Part shown: piece after piece, positions 56,456 through 64,000 of the stretch | How the letters are laid out: the number at the start of each line of letters is the position of its first letter | Numbering within the stretch: the stretch's first letter is position 1 | NCBI GenBank assembly: GCA_017527205.1 | Contig: JAFXQK010000075.1 | Span: forward strand, 1-64,000 | DNA length: 64,000 bases | Origin: Lachnospiraceae bacterium | GTDB taxonomy: Bacteria > Bacillota > Clostridia > Lachnospirales > Lachnospiraceae | Direction of reading: 5' to 3' | Notes under the pieces: generated by a model | Told to the model about the DNA's origin: nothing | Seen by the model: the letters and a program-made list of their open reading frames with translations, nothing else | The model's database searches: none | Translations under genes and position numbers: made by a program

Positions 56456-57055
56456 ATGAATGTTGTTTGTTTGGATTTAGAGGGCGTACTGGTACCGGAG
56501 ATTTGGATTGCGTTTGCAGAGGCAAGCGGCATTCCTGAGCTGAAGAGAACGACCAGGGACGAGCCTGATTACGATAAGCTCATGCGATGGAGAATTGGTA
56601 TTTTAAAGGAGCATGGCCTGGGACTGAAGGAGATTCAGGAGACCATTGCAAAGATTGATCCCATGCCCGGCGCAAAGGAATTTTTGGACGAGCTGCGCAG
56701 CATGACACAGGTTATCATTATTAGCGATACCTTTTCCCAGTTCGCAGGTCCTCTGATGAAGAAATTGGGTATGCCGACGATTTTCTGTAATGAGCTGGTG
56801 GTTGGCGAAAATGGGGAGATCACGGACTTTAAGATGCGCTGTGAGCAGTCAAAGCTAACGACCGTGAAGGCTCTGCAGTCCATTGGCTTCGAAACCATTG
56901 CCAGCGGTGACAGCCATAATGATCTTGGCATGATTCTTGCAAGCAAGGCAGGCTTTTTGTTCCGCAGCACGGAGCAGATCAAGAAGGATCATCCTGAGCT
57001 GGAGGCCTTTGAAACCTATGAGGAGCTGATGGCAGCAATCAAGAAGGCACTGTAA
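56456..57055 (+). CDS. thrH: Phosphoserine phosphatase/homoserine phosphotransferase
   Basis: ThrH is a HAD phosphatase that dephosphorylates phosphoserine and can pass the phosphate to homoserine. The 199-residue protein has the HAD motif I as CLDLEGVLVPE (the second Asp is Glu, as in ThrH), motif II ISDTF, and motif IV GDSHNDLGM. ATG 56456 has GGAGGAAG upstream. It is adjacent to no threonine genes. metA lies about 4 kb downstream. Confidence 0.9.
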   Translation: MNVVCLDLEGVLVPEIWIAFAEASGIPELKRTTRDEPDYDKLMRWRIGILKEHGLGLKEIQETIAKIDPMPGAKEFLDELRSMTQVIIISDTFSQFAGPLMKKLGMPTIFCNELVVGENGEITDFKMRCEQSKLTTVKALQSIGFETIASGDSHNDLGMILASKAGFLFRSTEQIKKDHPELEAFETYEELMAAIKKAL

Positions 57056-57101
57056 TTCTAAGATCAGAATTTGGTCACATTTCAGTAGTCAATAAAAGAG
57101 A

Positions 57102-57137
57102 AAGGCCCACGGTACGCTCCTATGTCGTGGGCTTTTC
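57102..57137 (+). terminator. Terminator after thrH
   Basis: GCCCACG (57105-57111) pairs with CGTGGGC (57126-57132), followed by TTTTC. Confidence 0.75.
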
Positions 57138-57259
57138 GGACAGTAGGCAGCATGATGAGAGGCCTGAAGCATAAATAGATTTGGCGGCGTAAGGCTTTAG
57201 GGAAGGATGGCGTGTAAGCAGTGCGGTCGGGCATGGAGGAAAGGACGGAGAGAAGCTAG

Positions 57260-57748
57260 GTGAACGCAAACAATGAAGGGCAGACATTAACCGCCTACGT
57301 GGACGGAAGCTATAATGACGAGATCAAGCGATATGCCTTTGGCTGCGTGTTTCTGCCTCCTCAGGGCGGAATTTATCTGGCCATGGGGAATGGTGAGAAC
57401 CCGGAGACACTATCCATGCGGAACGTAACGGGCGAGATGCTTGGCGCAATGTATGCCGTGAAAACAGCGATGAAGAATGGCTTTCAGGGAATTGAGCTAT
57501 ACTACGATTATGAAGGAATTGAAAAATGGGTGACTGGCTCTTGGAAGGCAAAGAAGGAGCATACGAAGAAATATGCCGCTGCCATGCAGGAGTGGGGAAA
57601 GCAGATTCGAATTTCATTTCATAAGGTAGTTGCCCACACAAAGGTAGAGTATAACGAGCTCGCAGATCAAACGGCTAAGCGTGGGTTGGAGGAAGGCAAG
57701 GGGATTCCGCCAATCCGCCTGCTAGAGGAATTAGAAACATGGAACTAA
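57260..57748 (+). CDS. Ribonuclease H-like protein
   Basis: The 162-residue product has the RNase H fold signature: YVDGSY (first catalytic Asp, near residue 15), GEMLGAMYA (Glu), YYDYEGI (Asp) and a final NELADQTA (Asp). Such proteins cut the RNA strand of RNA-DNA hybrids. GTG 57260 follows GGAGAG. It overlaps the pseudouridine synthase gene by 10 bases and lies next to ligA, consistent with a DNA/RNA maintenance group. Confidence 0.85.
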   Translation: MNANNEGQTLTAYVDGSYNDEIKRYAFGCVFLPPQGGIYLAMGNGENPETLSMRNVTGEMLGAMYAVKTAMKNGFQGIELYYDYEGIEKWVTGSWKAKKEHTKKYAAAMQEWGKQIRISFHKVVAHTKVEYNELADQTAKRGLEEGKGIPPIRLLEELETWN

Positions 57749-58545
57749 TGAGATTAAATAAATATTTGGCATCCTGCGGAATTTGTTCAAGACGGGAGGC
57801 AGACAAGCTGATCGAGAGGGGTTTGGTGCTTGTCAATGGCATGCCTGCCGAGATGGGGATGCTGGTGGACGGAAGCGAGGAGATTTATTGCCGTGGACAA
57901 AAGGTCGAAGCAAAGGATCCCAAGGTGCTTTTGCTCTATCATAAGCCGGCGGGTGTCACCTGTACGGAAAAGGACTATCATGCTGAAAAAACGATCCGCA
58001 CGGAGGTTCATTATCCCATCAGAGTGACCTATGCAGGAAGGCTGGACAAGGAGTCAAGAGGGCTGCTGCTTTTGACGAATGACGGGGATTTGATTGAAGA
58101 GATGATGCGCGGAGCGAACGGGCATGAGAAGGAGTATGCCGTACAGGTCAATAAGCCGATTCTTGCTTCGGACCTAAAGAAAGTGTCAGAGGGGCTTTAT
58201 CTGGAGGAGCTTGACGTTACGACGAGACCCTGCAGGACGAAAAAGACAGGGGATCGGTCCTTTCACATTGTGTTGACGCAGGGATTAAATCGTCAGATTC
58301 GAAGGATGTGTGAACAATTAGGGTATCGCGTGGTAAGCCTGATACGGCTTCGCGTTGTGAATTTAGAATTGGGGGATCTCCCGGAGGGGCAATATCGTGA
58401 GGCAACGGAGGAAGAGGTAAAGAACCTTTGGAAAGCCCTGCGGATTGGAAGTGAGGGAGAAAAAATCGGAGAGAAGGAAAAGCATGAGCGAGGAGAAAAG
58501 CGTGGCAGAGGAAAGACGGGCGCTGGGCGGAGAAGTAAGCCGTGA
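57739..58545 (+). CDS. rRNA pseudouridine synthase, RsuA/RluB/RluF family
   Basis: The 268-residue protein has an N-terminal S4 RNA-binding domain (LNKYLASCGICSRREADKLI) and the catalytic block GRLDKESRGLLLLTNDG with its Asp. The LTQGLNRQIRRMCE motif fits RluF-like enzymes that modify 23S rRNA, but the exact site cannot be read. Its last 35 residues are a basic tail (KRGRGKTGAGRR). It overlaps both the preceding gene and the start of ligA. Confidence 0.9.
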   Translation: MELMRLNKYLASCGICSRREADKLIERGLVLVNGMPAEMGMLVDGSEEIYCRGQKVEAKDPKVLLLYHKPAGVTCTEKDYHAEKTIRTEVHYPIRVTYAGRLDKESRGLLLLTNDGDLIEEMMRGANGHEKEYAVQVNKPILASDLKKVSEGLYLEELDVTTRPCRTKKTGDRSFHIVLTQGLNRQIRRMCEQLGYRVVSLIRLRVVNLELGDLPEGQYREATEEEVKNLWKALRIGSEGEKIGEKEKHERGEKRGRGKTGAGRRSKP

Positions 58546-60523
58546 GGAAAAAATGGAGCGCATTAAGGAGCTGGTGCCGATTTTAAATCAGGCGGCCATG
58601 ACTTATTATGCGGAAGACAGGGAGATCATGAGCAATTTTGAGTATGATCGCTTATATGATGAACTGGTTACGCTTGAGCAGGAAACGGGCTTTGTGCTTT
58701 CAAACTCGCCTACTGTGAGGGTTGGCTATGAGGCTGTGGATGCTCTGCCGAAGGAGAGACATGGATCACCCATGCTTTCCCTGGATAAGACGAAGAGCAG
58801 GGAAGAGCTTCGGGATTGGCTCGCGGGGCACGAAGGCGTGCTCAGTTGGAAGCTGGATGGTTTGACCGTGGTGCTGACCTATGAGGGCGGAAAGCTGGCA
58901 AAGGCTGTAACCAGAGGGAATGGTGAAGTTGGTGAGGTCATTACTGCAAACGCGAGAACCTTTATCAATTTGCCGGCAGTTATTCCTTTTCAGGGAACTT
59001 TGGTACTGCGAGGAGAGGCCGTCATCAGCTATTCTGATTTTGAAAAAATCAATGCCAAGCTTCCGGAAGAGGGAGAAAAATATAAGAACCCCAGAAATCT
59101 TTGCAGCGGCTCCGTAAGGCAGCTTGACAGTCGGATTACGGCAGAGAGAAACGTCAGATTCCATGCGTTTTCACTGGTGGAAGCCGTGGAGACTGATGGG
59201 GCGATGCTCTCATTCCATGACTCCAGAATGGAGGAATTCCGATTCTTAAAGGATCAGGGCTTTACGGTCGTAGAGCACTTCCTTGTGACGGAAGCGACCA
59301 TTTTAGATACCATTGCGACGTTTGAAAAGCGCATAGAAACCTATGACATTCCTTCAGACGGTTTGGTTTTGTCTTATGAAAACATGGCCTATGGAAGAAG
59401 CCTTGGAAGAACGGCAAAGTTTCCGAGACATTCCATTGCATTTAAGTGGGCAGACGAGCTGAGGGAGACAACACTTCTGGAGGTTGAATGGAGTCCTAGC
59501 CGAACGGGACTCATTAATCCCGTCGCCATTTTTGAGCCCGTGGAGCTCGAGGGGACGACGGTTAGTCGTGCGTCCGTGCACAATGTCAGCGTAGTGCGCT
59601 CCTTAAAGCTCGGCATTGGTGACAGAATCACGGTATATAAGGCAAACATGATTATACCGCAGATTTCAAAGAATCTAACGGAAAGTGATTCCTTAGAGAT
59701 TCCTGCGACTTGCCCTGTATGCGGTGCTCCGACACAAATTCGGCAGACGCAGGAAGCAAAGGTTTTGTACTGCACGAATGATAAATGTCCTGCGAAGGAG
59801 ATTGGAAGCTTTGTTTTGTTTGTCAGCCGTGATGCCATGAACGTGGATGGCCTTTCGGAGGCAACGCTGGAAAAGCTTGTCGACAAGGGCTTTGTCAAGG
59901 AATTTACGGATTTGTTCCATTTGGACCAATATCGCGAGGAAATTGCACAGATGGAGGGCTTTGGAGAGAAATCCTGTCAGAAGCTTTTGGACAGCGTTGA
60001 AGCGGCCAGAAATACAACTCTGCCGAAAGTCATTTATTCCCTCGGCATTCCGAATATCGGATTGTCAAACGCTAAGCTTATCTGTAAGCATTTTGATTAT
60101 GATTTGGATCAGCTTTTTCAAGCCGGAAGAGAAGAGGTTAGCGCCATCGATGGTATAGGGGACGTCATTGCGGCATCCTTTACGGATTATGTTGCGGATC
60201 CGGAAAATCGGGAGAAGCTTGAGAGGCTGGTAGCTGAACTCAACATCGAAAAGCCGCAGGAGAGCGGACTGGCACAGAATCTTGCAGGGCTGTCGTTTGT
60301 TGTGACGGGAAGCCTTGTTCATTATGGCAGTCGTAATGAATTAAAGGATGAAATCGAGGCAAGAGGCGGTAAAGTGACGGGAAGCGTTACAAATAAGACG
60401 GAGTGCCTGATCAACAATGACGTAACCTCCAATTCCACGAAAAATCAAAAGGCGAAGGAATTGGGAGTAAAGATCCTTTCTGAGGATGAATTTCTGGAAA
60501 AGTATTTTCATGAAACGGAATAA
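58484..60523 (+). CDS. ligA: NAD-dependent DNA ligase
   Basis: LigA joins nicked DNA using NAD. ATG 58484 follows GAAGGAAAA; the 679-residue protein has the N-terminal NAD-binding Ia domain, the adenylation motif KLDG (Lys near residue 123), an OB fold, a four-cysteine zinc site (CPVC...CTNDKC, about 410-430), helix-hairpin-helix repeats and a C-terminal BRCT (GLSFVVTGSL, about 603). The length is close to the family norm of about 670. It overlaps the end of the upstream gene, so it shares a transcript. Confidence 0.96.
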   Translation: MSEEKSVAEERRALGGEVSREEKMERIKELVPILNQAAMTYYAEDREIMSNFEYDRLYDELVTLEQETGFVLSNSPTVRVGYEAVDALPKERHGSPMLSLDKTKSREELRDWLAGHEGVLSWKLDGLTVVLTYEGGKLAKAVTRGNGEVGEVITANARTFINLPAVIPFQGTLVLRGEAVISYSDFEKINAKLPEEGEKYKNPRNLCSGSVRQLDSRITAERNVRFHAFSLVEAVETDGAMLSFHDSRMEEFRFLKDQGFTVVEHFLVTEATILDTIATFEKRIETYDIPSDGLVLSYENMAYGRSLGRTAKFPRHSIAFKWADELRETTLLEVEWSPSRTGLINPVAIFEPVELEGTTVSRASVHNVSVVRSLKLGIGDRITVYKANMIIPQISKNLTESDSLEIPATCPVCGAPTQIRQTQEAKVLYCTNDKCPAKEIGSFVLFVSRDAMNVDGLSEATLEKLVDKGFVKEFTDLFHLDQYREEIAQMEGFGEKSCQKLLDSVEAARNTTLPKVIYSLGIPNIGLSNAKLICKHFDYDLDQLFQAGREEVSAIDGIGDVIAASFTDYVADPENREKLERLVAELNIEKPQESGLAQNLAGLSFVVTGSLVHYGSRNELKDEIEARGGKVTGSVTNKTECLINNDVTSNSTKNQKAKELGVKILSEDEFLEKYFHETE

Positions 60524-60590
60524 CGTGCTGCCGTTATGGAACGCTGCTTTTCGTGTAATATTCGGATTGTAAAATGACGTCAGAAAAATG

Positions 60591-60619
60591 ATTTAATGAA
60601 TGAATGCGTTTCATTAAAT
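60591..60619 (+). promoter_or_regulatory. Palindrome upstream of metA
   Basis: ATTTAATGAA (60591-60600) and TTCATTAAAT (60610-60619) are perfect 10-bp inverted arms with a 9-base spacer, 42 bases before metA. It may be a repressor operator. I see no S-box-type conserved structure here. Confidence 0.5.
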
Positions 60620-60660
60620 ACATTTCATATTTAATAAAGAAGAAATCGAGGAAACGAAAC

Positions 60661-61575
60661 ATGCCAATTAAGGTACAGAGCGAGCTGCCTGCAAAGGAAA
60701 TCTTGGAAACGGAGAATATTTTTGTGATGGATGAGACAAGATCACTTCATCAGGACATTCGCCCATTAAAGATTTTAATTCTTAATAATATGCCGATTAA
60801 ACAGGATACGGAATTACAGCTCCTTCGGGCGCTGTCAAATACGCCGCTTCAGGTTGAGGTGACGCTAATGAATACCGTGACTCACGTATCGCGCAATACG
60901 CCGCAGAGTCATCTGAACAAGTTTTATACGACCTTTGATAAGGTTCGGGAGGAGTATTTTGACGGTCTGATCATCACGGGAGCACCCGTGGAGGACATTG
61001 CTTTTGAAGAGGTGGACTATTGGGATGAGACTTGTCAGATCATGGATTGGGCAGAGGAACACGTGACAAGCACGTTGCATATTTGCTGGGCGGCACAGGC
61101 TGGGTTTTATCACTATTACGGAATCAATAAAACAAAGCTTCCGCAAAAGCTATTTGGCGTATATGAGCACAAGGTGTTAAATCGCAAGATTCCTTTGGTT
61201 CGCGGCTTCGATGACATTTTCTTGGCACCACACAGCAGACATACTGCGACAAGTGCGGAGGCCATCCATGCCTGCAAGGAGCTGACGATTCTTGCGGAGA
61301 GCGAGACGGCGGGCGTATTTCTTGCCATGGCAGAAAATGGAAAGAAGATTTTTGTGACAGGACATCCTGAATATGACCGCATGACGCTCAGCAATGAGTA
61401 TTTCCGAGATAAGAATAAGGGCTTGCCGATCCAAGTGCCATACAATTATTTTCCACAGGACGACCCGACGCAGAGACCGCTTTTGCAGTGGAGATCGCAC
61501 AGCAACAATCTCTATAGCAATTGGCTGAATTATTATGTATATCAAGTGACGCCGTATGAATTAAAAAGCAAGTAA
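60661..61575 (+). CDS. metA: Homoserine O-acetyltransferase (MetA type)
   Basis: MetA activates homoserine for methionine synthesis. The 304-residue protein has the catalytic Cys in HICWAAQAG, His in HSRHTAT, and Glu in GHPEYD. In [10 protein letters not shown] the position equal to residue 111 is Glu, which in B. cereus MetA is tied to acetyl-CoA use; E. coli has Gly and uses succinyl-CoA. ATG 60661 follows GAGGAAAC; an upstream in-frame start at 60604 lacks a site and a conserved N-terminus. Confidence 0.93.
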   Translation: MPIKVQSELPAKEILETENIFVMDETRSLHQDIRPLKILILNNMPIKQDTELQLLRALSNTPLQVEVTLMNTVTHVSRNTPQSHLNKFYTTFDKVREEYFDGLIITGAPVEDIAFEEVDYWDETCQIMDWAEEHVTSTLHICWAAQAGFYHYYGINKTKLPQKLFGVYEHKVLNRKIPLVRGFDDIFLAPHSRHTATSAEAIHACKELTILAESETAGVFLAMAENGKKIFVTGHPEYDRMTLSNEYFRDKNKGLPIQVPYNYFPQDDPTQRPLLQWRSHSNNLYSNWLNYYVYQVTPYELKSK

Positions 61576-61605
61576 AATTCTAACATAATTGTAACAAAAA
61601 AGATG

Positions 61606-61634
61606 TTGACGAAAATCATGCCGTAAGATATACT
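61606..61634 (+). promoter_or_regulatory. Promoter for the cpsB-cpsC-cpsD operon
   Basis: TTGACG (61606-61611), 17 bases, TATACT (61629-61634). Confidence 0.65.
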
Positions 61635-61690
61635 AATATGCGGTATCCTGTAGCTGATTGCAGGATCATGTCGGTTTCGAGGGGAATAAC

Positions 61691-62404
61691 ATGGGATATA
61701 TTGACATTCATTGTCATGTATTGCCAGGAATTGACGACGGTTCAAAGGACATGGATGAAACCATGGACATGCTGAAGACGGCTGCGGATGAGGGGATTAG
61801 CGATATGATCGTTACCCCGCATTATAAGCAGGGACGCGTTGGAATTTCCAGAAAAGACATTGGAGAGTTGATCGCTGAGGTGGAAAAATATGCCGCCTTA
61901 AGCGGAATCAAGATCAAGCTTCATCCGGGAACGGAAATCTATTATAATTCATCGTTGGAAGAAAAGCTGGAAAATGGCTGGCTGTCGAAGATGAATGATA
62001 CGGAGTATGTTCTGGTGGAATTTAGTCCCATGGAGACATTTCCTTATATCAGAAATGCCTTGGACGATCTTCTTAGCTTGGGATATCATCCCATCATTGC
62101 ACACGTGGAGCGCTATGCCTGTATGCTGGGCAATGTGGAGAACGTCAGGATTGTCAGGGATATGGGATGTCGCATTCAGGTGAATGCAGGAAGCGTTGCT
62201 GGCGATTATGGCTTTAAGGTGAAGCATTTTATCAAAAAAATGCTGAAAGAACAGCTGGTAGATTTTATCGGGACGGACGCACATGACCGAAAAAAGCGTA
62301 AGCCGGAAATGGGGAAATGTGTGGAAACCATTCGAAAACAGTGCGATCAGGACTATGCGGAGGAGCTCCTTTTTGCTAGGGCTAAGCGCGAACTGTTGAT
62401 CTAA
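61691..62404 (+). CDS. cpsB: CpsB/CapC-type tyrosine-protein phosphatase
   Basis: This PHP-fold phosphatase removes phosphate from the tyrosine kinase that controls exopolysaccharide length. The 237-residue protein has the metal ligands DIHCHVLPGIDDG at the start, TPHYKQG, HPGTEIYY and FIGTDAHD. ATG 61691 follows GAGGGGAA. It is followed by the chain-length protein and the kinase in the same order as Streptococcus cps loci. Confidence 0.92.
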   Translation: MGYIDIHCHVLPGIDDGSKDMDETMDMLKTAADEGISDMIVTPHYKQGRVGISRKDIGELIAEVEKYAALSGIKIKLHPGTEIYYNSSLEEKLENGWLSKMNDTEYVLVEFSPMETFPYIRNALDDLLSLGYHPIIAHVERYACMLGNVENVRIVRDMGCRIQVNAGSVAGDYGFKVKHFIKKMLKEQLVDFIGTDAHDRKKRKPEMGKCVETIRKQCDQDYAEELLFARAKRELLI

Positions 62405-62409
62405 TGGAG

Positions 62410-62439
62410 TGGACAATCAAATAGAAGATAGGTTATAAT
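62410..62439 (+). promoter_or_regulatory. Possible internal promoter before cpsC
   Basis: TGGACA (62410-62415), 18 bases, TATAAT (62434-62439), just after the cpsB stop. Confidence 0.45.
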
Positions 62440-62467
62440 AAAAAAGTATATAAATGGGAGAAGACTC

Positions 62468-63283
62468 ATGCAAAGCAAAGATGACGTAATTGAGATTGAT
62501 TTACAAGAATTATTTATGTTATTGTTTCACTGGCTGTGGTTATTGGTTCTCTGTGGTGCCGTTACTGCTACGATTGGATTTGTGGTATGTAAATTGACCG
62601 TGACGCCATGGTATGAGTCTACAACGCGTATTTTCATTTTAAATAGAGCGAATGATCAGACGGTTTCTTATTCTGATCTGCAGACGTCCAGTCAGCTGAC
62701 GAAGAACTACACGCCGCTGATCAAGAGCCGTGACGTACTTGAAAAGGTTATCGAGACCTGTGGATTGAATCAAAGCTATGAATCTTTTGCAGGCAAGGTG
62801 AAGGTTGCCACTGTTGGAGATACCAACCTGATCGCCATTACCGTAACGGATGCGGATCCTGCCATGGCTCAGCTTCTTGCAAAGGAAGTGAGAATTGAGG
62901 CTTCTGATCATATTAAGAAGGTTATGGAGGTTCAGGCTGCAAACCTTGAGACGGAGGCGAACCTTCCGAAGAGTCCATCTGGACCGAGTGCAAGAAAATG
63001 GGGCATGATCGGCGGATTGCTTGGCGTATTCGTATGTGCGGCAATCTTAGTGATTCAATATCTGTTGGATGACTCCATTAAGAGCGCTGAAGACGTAGAA
63101 AAGTATTTGGGATTGAGTACCCTTGCCATGATTCCTATCGCAGACAAGGATGAGAAGCATAAGAAGAAAAAGGGTAAATCCCATGAACATTTTGATTCAG
63201 ACATGGTGAAAGCCGTGGATGAAGAAGCGGCAAACATGGATTTGGTCGTACAGGATTTAAAGAGCGATAACGGGGAGGAGTAA
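62468..63283 (+). CDS. cpsC: Wzz/CpsC-type chain-length and kinase-activating protein
   Basis: The 271-residue membrane protein has an N-terminal helix (LFMLLFHWLWLLVLCGAVTATIGF), an extracellular region of about 130 residues, a second helix near residues 180-200 and a cytoplasmic tail rich in Lys/Glu. That layout fits Gram-positive Wzz homologues, whose C-terminal cytoplasmic tail activates the adjacent CpsD kinase. It lacks the kinase domain itself. Confidence 0.9.
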   Translation: MQSKDDVIEIDLQELFMLLFHWLWLLVLCGAVTATIGFVVCKLTVTPWYESTTRIFILNRANDQTVSYSDLQTSSQLTKNYTPLIKSRDVLEKVIETCGLNQSYESFAGKVKVATVGDTNLIAITVTDADPAMAQLLAKEVRIEASDHIKKVMEVQAANLETEANLPKSPSGPSARKWGMIGGLLGVFVCAAILVIQYLLDDSIKSAEDVEKYLGLSTLAMIPIADKDEKHKKKKGKSHEHFDSDMVKAVDEEAANMDLVVQDLKSDNGEE

Positions 63284-63285
63284 TC

Positions 63286-64000
63286 ATGCAGAACATCGAA
63301 TTAAATCTGGAAGAATTAGATTACAGAACTCGTGAAGCTTATAAGACGCTTCGTACCAACATTGAGTTTTCCGGGGATGACATTAAAGTTGTTTGCGTTA
63401 CCAGCGCGACGCCGAATGAAGGAAAGAGTAGTATTTCCTTTGAATTGGCCATCTCTTATGCACAGATGGGTAAGAAGGTTCTGCTGGTAGACGGAGACCT
63501 TCGTAAGTCCGTGATGCGTCAGCGTCATAAAAAGGGTAAGGTTCGTCTGGGTCTTGCAAACTATTTGGTAGGCAAGGCTAATTTAGAGGATGCACTTTGC
63601 TCCACAAACATCAGAAATTTGGATATGATCTTCTCGGGACCCATTCCGCCTAATCCTAGTGAGCTTTTGGGTAACAATCGTTTCAAGAAGATGATTGCAG
63701 AAGCAAGAGATTATTACGATATGGTCATCATTGATACACCGCCTCTGGGAAGTGTTATTGATACGGCCGTTGTGTCGAAGGTTTGTGACGGCGCGGTAAT
63801 CGTCGTATCCTGCGGTGACGTAAGCTATCGCTTTGTACGTAAGGTGAAGGAACAGCTTGACGTAACGGGAATTCGCATTCTTGGCGTTGTTCTGAACAAG
63901 GTTAATATTTCCGGTAAGGGCTACTATGGCAAATACTATGGTAAATACTACGGAAAATATTACGGAAAGTATTACGGGAATTATGGAGATGGATCATCAA
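63286..64000 (+). CDS. cpsD: CpsD-type tyrosine kinase, cut by window end
   Basis: ATG 63286 follows GGGGAGGAG and starts two bases after the cpsC stop. At least 238 residues are present. It has the Walker A' ATPNEGKSS (about residue 44), the second Walker motif LLVDGDLRKS, and Walker B VIIDTPPLG, as in bacterial BY-kinases. The end shows repeated YYGK units (63917-63985, 12-base period), the tyrosine cluster that is autophosphorylated. The gene continues past 64000. Confidence 0.92.
   Translation, partial: MQNIELNLEELDYRTREAYKTLRTNIEFSGDDIKVVCVTSATPNEGKSSISFELAISYAQMGKKVLLVDGDLRKSVMRQRHKKGKVRLGLANYLVGKANLEDALCSTNIRNLDMIFSGPIPPNPSELLGNNRFKKMIAEARDYYDMVIIDTPPLGSVIDTAVVSKVCDGAVIVVSCGDVSYRFVRKVKEQLDVTGIRILGVVLNKVNISGKGYYGKYYGKYYGKYYGKYYGNYGDGSS

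Noticed and set aside
60524..60660. SAM or other methionine riboswitch before metA
   Set aside because: The leader has only a simple AT-rich palindrome and none of the conserved S-box stems that I could find.

Overview
The window looks like the chromosome of an anaerobic, low-to-moderate GC member of the Clostridia, most likely a Lachnospiraceae gut bacterium. Supporting signs are a PolC-type replicase, an oxygen-defence set of reverse rubrerythrin, superoxide reductase, rubrerythrin and a flavoprotein-rubredoxin fusion, a DUF5688 protein, a Glu-type MetA, Gram-positive style CpsB/C/D exopolysaccharide regulators, strong AGGAGG ribosome sites and many lipobox lipoproteins. Nearly every gene is on the + strand; the one clear minus-strand gene is a 62-residue protein at 56115-56303.

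Positions 1-28.6 kb form an accessory surface-protein island. Five large lipoproteins (about 750-780 residues) share a layout: lipobox, a beta-rich propeller-like N-terminal half, and a solute-binding-protein-like C-terminal half ending in a short arginine/tyrosine tail motif. They sit with a solute-binding-only lipoprotein, a propeller-like-only lipoprotein, two small lipoproteins, a duplicated membrane-anchored protein, and a five-gene ABC-2 cassette (9465-13506). Among them are decayed pieces: a 5'-cut lipoprotein at the left edge, two isolated tail fragments, a truncated N-terminus, a frameshifted serpin, a 5'-truncated DUF234-type ATPase and an internally deleted 57-residue derivative. 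A Fic AMP-transferase gene (19375-20514) lies behind four alternating copies of a 13-bp motif. No importer permease accompanies the binding-like proteins, so the island looks like a gene family expanding and decaying by recombination, not a classical uptake locus.

From 28.75 to 37.0 kb come an Rpn/PD-(D/E)XK nuclease-like protein and then the most unusual cluster. It encodes a zinc-ribbon protein with a degenerate kinase-like motif, an acylphosphatase, a VWA-type MIDAS protein, a divergent adenylosuccinate-synthetase-like enzyme lacking the arginine-rich loop of PurA, an NAD-dependent epimerase-like protein, and an 858-residue TPR-DUF4037-DUF4125 fusion. I know of no named pathway with this content. 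It is my best candidate for an undescribed system, probably making or sensing a nucleotide-like molecule, but that function is inference.

From 37.1 to 39.9 kb lies the oxygen-defence cluster, with 79-bp tandem repeats inside it and 53-bp hairpin-forming tandem repeats just after it. From 40.5 kb the window is mostly core: ispG, polC, an OFA-family transporter, aroE-aroK-aroQ, efp, a DUF5688 protein, tRNA-Arg(CCG), an SH3b protein, gdhA, an ADP-ribosylglycohydrolase, thrH, an RNase H, an RsuA/RluF-family pseudouridine synthase, ligA, metA and the start of a capsule/exopolysaccharide operon (cpsB-cpsC-cpsD, the last cut by the window edge).
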